Part shown: piece after piece, positions 62,050-64,000 of the stretch
How the letters are laid out: every line of letters begins with the position of its first letter
How positions within the stretch are numbered: the first letter of the stretch is position 1
Origin: Deltaproteobacteria bacterium HGW-Deltaproteobacteria-8
GTDB lineage: Bacteria; Desulfobacterota; Desulfovibrionia; Desulfovibrionales; Desulfovibrionaceae
DNA: 64,000 nt
Reading direction: 5' to 3'
NCBI GenBank assembly: GCA_002840405.1
Contig: PHAR01000002.1
Coordinates: forward strand, 355,460 to 419,459
Translations under genes and position numbers: made by a program
The notes under the pieces: generated by a model
What the model saw: only the letters and a program-made list of their open reading frames with translations
Told to the model about the DNA's origin: nothing
The model's database searches: none

Positions 62050-64000
62050 TTAGACGGTGTGGTGGCTGGCGTCCACAATGATGACGTCCGTACTGGACAG
62101 GCTGTTGACGCCAAAGGCGATGGTCACTGCCGCCCCACTTCCGAGATCACCGTCCGCGTCAAAGTTGAGCGTGTTGCTCGTGTCGTCCCTGTACCAGCAG
62201 GCGGCCGAACTGTCGGCAGCGTTAAACGCGGCCATGTTCGCGTAGACATGTGTCTGAGCGGTGACAGTGTCACTGTACACGAAGTCACCGCCGGCATCTG
62301 TCTTGTAGAAGGCGAACTTGTCGGTGCCGCTGGCGAAGTCGGTGATGGTGTCCCCGCCCTGGCTTTGTGTCTTGTAGACGAAGAGATCACTGTCAGCGCC
62401 GCCGCTGAGGGTGTCGGCCCCGGCTCCGCCGAAAAGCGTGTCAGCGGCTGCATCGGCCTTGAGCACGTCTGCGCCGGTGCCGCCGGTGATGCAGAAGGCG
62501 TGGTTCTCGGCAGAGGAAGCGTCGAAGGTGAAGGTGTCGGTGAGGGCCGAACCGTCGATGTTGAGGTGGTCCATGGTCCCCACCAAGGTCTGCGCCGTGG
62601 ATTTTGACACCGAGAGGTTGATGCCCGAGCCGGAGAGCTCAATTGTTTCCACCTCGCTGACCCCGTTCAGGTTGGTGGGGTTCTGGTTGATGTCCGAGAT
62701 CTTCAGGGTGTCTGAGCCAGCACCGCCGATAATGATGTCGTTGCCGGTTAGGTTCGTGCAAAAACGGAAGATGTCGTCCTGGGCGGAGCCGGTGATGTGG
62801 TCGTTCCCGGTTCCGGCGTTGAAGTCCAGCCTGCCGGAGATGGCCGAGGCGTCGAGGGTGAGGCTGCGCGTCAGGAGATGGGCGTCGAAGTCCAGGGTGT
62901 CGCTGCTGCTCACGATGGCGCTGATGGGGGTCAGCGACACAGCGATTGACGGGTTGGCAAGAACCACGTGCTCCATACTCGTCACGCCAGCCAAGGCGTC
63001 GGGGTTGGCGGCGTTCGGCATGAAGGAGAGCGTGTCGCTGCCGCCGCCGCCGTTGATGGTGTCGGCGCTGGTGAGGTACACGCCCATGTTGAAGAAATCA
63101 TCACCCGCGGTGCCGGTGAAGCTGTCGGCACCTGTGGTGCCTGTGTACGTATCGCCGCCGCTCACGCCGCCACCGTCCAGGATGTGGTTGGCGTCAACCA
63201 TGATGATGTCCGTGGCTGCAAGGCTGCCGACGTTGTAGGCGATGACCTCGGCGGCCCCGCCGCCGCCATGCCCGTCGGTATCGTACATGAGCTGGTGGTT
63301 CAAGTCGTCCAGGTACCAGCAGGCGGCCGTGCTGCCGGCCGAGGCATTGTACAGGGCCTCAGTGGTGTAGACGTGCGTCTGTGCGGTGGCGGTGCTGTTG
63401 TATCCGAAGTCGCCCCCGGCCGAGGTCATGTAGAAGGCGAACTGGTCCATGCCGCTGAGGAAGTCGTTGCTGTAGATGGTGTCTCCACCCTCACTCTTGG
63501 TCATGTAGACGAACATGTCGCTGCCCGCGCCGCCGCGCAGGATATCGGCCCCGGCTCCGCCGACGAGTATGTCGTTTCCGGCCAAGCCGTAAATTGTGTT
63601 GGCGGAGCTGTCACCGGTGACGGTGTCGGCGTAGGCCGAGCCGGAGACGTTCTGGAAGTTGATGAAGATGTCGCCTGCGGCGTCACCCCCGGACACGACG
63701 TGGGTGGAGAGATTAACGTTTACTCCGCTGGTCGATTCCCAATACGAGAGCGTGTTGTTGCCGCCGTTGCCATCCAAATTATCCGCGCCCGTGCCGCCAG
63801 CGATGGTGTCGTTGCCATTACCGCCGACGATAATGTCGTTGCCGGCGTTGCCGTAGATGGTGGCGCCGGTGGTCCACGTGCTGAAGTCGATGGTGTCGGC
63901 CCCGGTGGTGCCCTTGAAGAGTTCCATGCCGTCGAAGGTCTGGGTGTTGGCTCCGCTGATGTTGAAGCCGACCGTGCCCGCGCCGTCCGCGCTGCCGGTG
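62050..64000 (-). CDS. C-terminal part of a large RTX (type I secreted) protein
   Basis: The frame is open to the right edge, giving at least 650 residues; an internal Met at 63927 is not the start. It has calcium-binding RTX nonapeptides (GNAGNDIIVGGNGNDTIAGG, GLAGNDILVGGAGADIL, GGAGADTLSGG) between beta-rich segments. It is acidic, with few Cys, as expected of a type I substrate. The last ~130 residues (LFVYKTQSQGGDTITDF to DVIIVDASHHTV) form a secretion-type C-terminal module, and a second copy of this module lies about 1.1 kb further inside. Likely exported, perhaps by the system at 18-22.6 kb, as an adhesin or surface protein. The N-terminal function is unseen. Confidence 0.9.
   Translation of the reverse strand, partial: TGSADGAGTVGFNISGANTQTFDGMELFKGTTGADTIDFSTWTTGATIYGNAGNDIIVGGNGNDTIAGGTGADNLDGNGGNNTLSYWESTSGVNVNLSTHVVSGGDAAGDIFINFQNVSGSAYADTVTGDSSANTIYGLAGNDILVGGAGADILRGGAGSDMFVYMTKSEGGDTIYSNDFLSGMDQFAFYMTSAGGDFGYNSTATAQTHVYTTEALYNASAGSTAACWYLDDLNHQLMYDTDGHGGGGAAEVIAYNVGSLAATDIIMVDANHILDGGGVSGGDTYTGTTGADSFTGTAGDDFFNMGVYLTSADTINGGGGSDTLSFMPNAANPDALAGVTSMEHVVLANPSIAVSLTPISAIVSSSDTLDFDAHLLTRSLTLDASAISGRLDFNAGTGNDHITGSAQDDIFRFCTNLTGNDIIIGGAGSDTLKISDINQNPTNLNGVSEVETIELSGSGINLSVSKSTAQTLVGTMDHLNIDGSALTDTFTFDASSAENHAFCITGGTGADVLKADAAADTLFGGAGADTLSGGADSDLFVYKTQSQGGDTITDFASGTDKFAFYKTDAGGDFVYSDTVTAQTHVYANMAAFNAADSSAACWYRDDTSNTLNFDADGDLGSGAAVTIAFGVNSLSSTDVIIVDASHHTV
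62053..62441 (-). repeat. Terminal copy of the duplicated RTX secretion-type module
   Basis: It encodes GGAGADTLSGG to the end of the protein: SDLFVYKTQSQGGDTI, FAFYKTDAGGDFVYSD, TAQTHVYANMAAFNA, SAACWYRDD and SSTDVIIVDASH. It is homologous to 63180-63571. Confidence 0.85.
63180..63571 (-). repeat. Internal copy of the RTX secretion-type module
   Basis: It encodes GGAGADILRGG, SDMFVYMTKSEGGDTI, FAFYMTSAGGDFGYNS, TAQTHVYTTEALYNA, TAACWYLDD and AATDIIMVDANH, nearly residue-for-residue parallel to the terminal copy, then continues directly into new RTX repeats. Confidence 0.85.

Overview
The window reads as chromosomal DNA of a high-GC, motile, Gram-negative anaerobe. The best fit is the Desulfovibrionales (Desulfovibrio-like sulfate reducers). 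I base this on a NIL-domain ferredoxin, an adjacent pyruvate carboxylase and over-long PEP synthase-like pair, CheZ, FlaG and MotAB, Tol-Pal and Lpt-type envelope genes, and two tRNA genes. This is inference from gene content and composition; no rRNA or other marker fixes the genus.

Layout. 1-7 kb (minus): an envelope unit of a YdbH-like AsmA-fold bridge protein, a YdbL-type lipoprotein and a beta-propeller/TPR protein that runs off the left edge, all overlapping by 4 nt. 7-9.5 kb: a chemoreceptor with a C-terminal sensor domain and a SodC-like lipoprotein missing one copper ligand. 9.6-15.5 kb (minus): ileS-lspA-small membrane protein-cpoB-ferredoxin-cheZ, followed by tRNA-Arg. 15.7-17.9 kb: a CHASE2 adenylate cyclase. 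18-22.6 kb: a type I secretion set (TolC-like, ABC protein with degenerate ATPase motifs, HlyD-like), then flaG under a near-consensus sigma-28 promoter. 23.3-25.7 kb: a periplasmic beta-carbonic anhydrase and pyruvate kinase. 25.8-28.5 kb looks accessory: an IS3 orfA remnant, an acetyltransferase-RsgA fusion and non-coding DNA up to tRNA-Pro. 28.6-31.7 kb: a glycosyltransferase, an unrecognised protein and a DHH phosphoesterase. 31.7-34.5 kb: a CbiMQO-type Co/Ni importer. 34.6-44.5 kb: cca, birA, pyruvate carboxylase and the PEP synthase-like protein, with two 40-bp direct repeats between the last two. 44.5-54 kb: PilZ protein, DMT exporter, DUF4139 protein, motAB, DUF900 hydrolase, GT2, cytosolic carbonic anhydrase and an ABC-F ATPase. 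54.3-60.8 kb: a TPR protein and a two-component cluster (multi-PAS kinase, receiver, HD-GYP regulator). 61-64 kb: a broken Mrr-type endonuclease gene and the 3' end of a large RTX gene.

How the parts fit. BirA can biotinylate pyruvate carboxylase, its downstream neighbour; with pyruvate kinase and the PEP synthase-like enzyme this covers the pyruvate/PEP/oxaloacetate node. The paired repeats before the last gene look like operators for that node. Chemotaxis, flagellar and c-di-GMP genes (receptor, cheZ, flaG, motAB, PilZ, HD-GYP) recur across the window. The type I exporter and the RTX gene are about 40 kb apart but could be partners. Nothing here is a clearly new defence or mobile system. 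The strongest leads are the degenerate exporter ATPase, the RTX gene with two secretion-type modules, the GNAT-RsgA fusion, and the repeat-flanked PEP synthase-like gene with a coiled-coil insertion.
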